Of a stretch of 24,584 nt of DNA, positions 23,747 to 24,584 are shown piece after piece. The stretch lies in assembly GCA_031260825.1 (NCBI GenBank), contig JAISKS010000029.1:1-24584 (forward strand), written 5' to 3'. This DNA comes from Bifidobacteriaceae bacterium. Lineage in GTDB: Bacteria > Actinomycetota > Actinomycetes > Actinomycetales > Bifidobacteriaceae. A model generated the notes under the pieces. It ran no database searches and was not told the DNA's origin. It saw nothing but the letters and a program-made list of their open reading frames with translations. Position 1 is the first letter of the stretch, and every line of letters starts with the position of its first letter. Both the position numbers and the translations under genes were made by a program.

Positions 23747-24269
23747 TATAACTTCTGTGCAAAAACAGGTAAATCAGTGTAAATTTTTGTATATTTTTTT
23801 TATTGTTTTCTATGAAATATTTTTATTTTATTTAACTCCTTCTATTATATTTCTAATTTTTTTCTGGATATTAACTAGATCACTTTTATCATTTTATATA
23901 ATAATTGTTATTATAAATTGTATTGTTAGTGTTTCTTTACACGAAAGTTTGCATCTATTTTATTTTAATAAATATAGCAACTTATCTAATTGTGGTGTAA
24001 TAAATATTTCTTTTCGATCAATTTATGTCACATATCCTACAGAAAAAATGAAGTTATTGCATCAGGTTTTTATTTCAATACTACCCTGTATATTTTGTTT
24101 TGCAGTCGGTATTTTCTTAATGTTTTTTATAAACTTATTTAGTTTTAATTTTATATTAAAAGTTGTTTTGAAAATTTCAAGTTTATTTTGGATTTTACAA
24201 ATTGTTAATTTATTGCCATTTACTACAGATGGAAAAATTCTTCTTGATATTTTACGAAAAAAATATTAG
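23709..24269 (+). CDS. M50-like membrane metalloprotease
   Basis: 186 residues from the ATG at 23709; an ATG at 23724 is equally possible. Either start overlaps the ATPase gene (23-38 bases) without a ribosome site, so coupling is likely. About five membrane segments are seen. HESLH (78-82) inside a hydrophobic helix is a zinc HExxH motif, and NLLPFTTDGKIL (167-178) near the C-terminus fits the N-x-P-x-x-D-G motif of site-2-type (M50) proteases, with D174 as third ligand. Both sites are intact. Such small membrane zincins accompany ABC exporters in peptide systems such as Bacillus YydH-YydI-YydJ, where they process peptides or aid immunity. The substrate here is unknown, and a DUF3267-type zincin is an alternative label. 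Confidence 0.75.
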   Translation: MKILKMHRNILINITSVQKQVNQCKFLYIFFIVFYEIFLFYLTPSIIFLIFFWILTRSLLSFYIIIVIINCIVSVSLHESLHLFYFNKYSNLSNCGVINISFRSIYVTYPTEKMKLLHQVFISILPCIFCFAVGIFLMFFINLFSFNFILKVVLKISSLFWILQIVNLLPFTTDGKILLDILRKKY

Positions 24270-24370
24270 TTAAGTCAAATTTTATAGTGGTCTTAGCTCG
24301 TGGTCTCCAATATAAAAGTTTTTGATTTGCTGGCAGTTTATTGATAAGTTAATCTTTTAGCTATTCGGTG

Positions 24371-24376
24371 TATAAT
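24371..24376 (+). promoter_or_regulatory. tRNA-Arg -10 box
   Basis: TATAAT preceded by GTG, ending 14 bases before the mature tRNA 5' end, which leaves room for a short leader removed by RNase P. No -35 at standard spacing is clear; TTGATA at 24341-24346 is too far upstream. Confidence 0.45.
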
Positions 24377-24390
24377 ATTATATATAATTT

Positions 24391-24463
24391 GCCCGCGTAG
24401 CTCAGTGGATAGAGCAACCGCCTCCTAAGCGGTGGGTCGGCCGTTCAATTCGGCTCGTGGGCA
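24391..24463 (+). tRNA. tRNA-Arg (anticodon CCU)
   Basis: The cloverleaf folds. The acceptor GCCCGCG (24391-24397) pairs with CGTGGGC (24456-24462) with one G-U, and A24463 is the discriminator. The D-arm is GCTCAGTGGATAGAGC. The anticodon stem is ACCGC/GCGGT around CTCCTAA, giving CCU, which reads AGG. The T-arm contains TTCAATT. CCA is not encoded. AGG is a rare or minor arginine codon in many bacteria. tRNA-Arg(CCU) genes are frequent integration sites, but no integrase gene is visible in the remaining 120 bases. Confidence 0.95.
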
Positions 24464-24474
24464 CTAGTATAATT

Positions 24475-24493
24475 CGTTTTGTTTCACAAAACG
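24475..24493 (+). terminator. Hairpin after tRNA-Arg
   Basis: CGTTTTG (24475-24481) and CAAAACG (24487-24493) form a perfect 7-bp stem with loop TTTCA, eleven bases beyond the tRNA. No T-run follows directly, although TTTTTT occurs ten bases later. It is either the tRNA terminator or the first of several hairpins in the downstream repeat region. Confidence 0.5.
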
Positions 24494-24583
24494 CTGACCT
24501 CGGTTTTTTCAAAACCTCAAACACACTCCGTTCGCTATACGCTTCTAAACTAAAGTTTAGGCGCTACTCACTACGTTGTCAGC
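24493..24583. repeat. Hairpin-rich region at window end
   Basis: GCTGAC (24493-24498) and GTCAGC (24578-24583) are inverted copies enclosing two smaller dyads: GGTTTT-TTC-AAAACC (24502-24516) and CTAAAC-TAAA-GTTTAG (24545-24560). The intervening text has CACTCCGTTCGCT and CTACTCACTACGTTG, with a base composition different from the AT-rich cassette upstream. I see no open reading frame. It may be an intergenic repeat element cut by the window edge. Confidence 0.5.
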
Positions 24584-24584
24584 T

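Overview
The window looks like a low-G+C actinobacterium, most likely from or near the Bifidobacteriaceae (an inference from gene architecture, not from a search). Supporting features are a cyclophilin with the actinobacterial CHRL...VLQCGDP variant, a cytidylate kinase fused to the GTPase Der, a shikimate kinase fused to 3-dehydroquinate synthase, an actinobacterial-style PepN, and many start codons placed 6-7 nt after an extended -10 box, which implies leaderless mRNAs.

Layout. 1-2515 (+): end of a cyclophilin gene, a DUF349 protein and an orphan membrane-anchored solute-binding protein. 2583-5090 (-): aminopeptidase N. 5161-9672 (+): an operon-like run of membrane glycosyltransferase, App1-type phosphatase and Cmk-Der fusion. 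9697-12666 (-): aroC followed by the aroK-aroB fusion (shikimate pathway). 12712-16283 (+): amino-acid permease coupled to oligopeptidase B. 16284-16480: repeat-rich spacer. 16481-18223 (+): CPA1 Na+/H+ antiporter. About 18362-18446: a small SRP RNA gene with a URRC-type tetraloop. 18485-19408 (+): an anchored surface protein with a phage tail-fibre-like repeat motif. 19606-21144 (+): a methyltransferase fused to an MTA/SAH nucleosidase, preceded by a three-copy operator. 21221-24269 (+): a very AT-rich four-gene membrane cassette (small two-TM protein, permease, ABC ATPase, M50-like membrane metalloprotease). 24391-24463: tRNA-Arg(CCU), followed by a hairpin-rich tail.

How the genes fit together. 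Much of the window is housekeeping: folding, peptide and amino-acid use (PepN, oligopeptidase B, amino-acid permease), aromatic amino-acid synthesis, CMP phosphorylation and ribosome assembly (Cmk-Der), ion homeostasis, protein targeting (SRP RNA) and one tRNA. The accessory part is 18.4-24.3 kb. Three items there merit attention: the methyltransferase that carries its own SAH-destroying domain, its palindromic operator straddling the -10 box, and the AT-rich ABC/metalloprotease cassette, which resembles the export or self-protection part of peptide systems such as Bacillus YydHIJ but has no recognisable precursor gene here.
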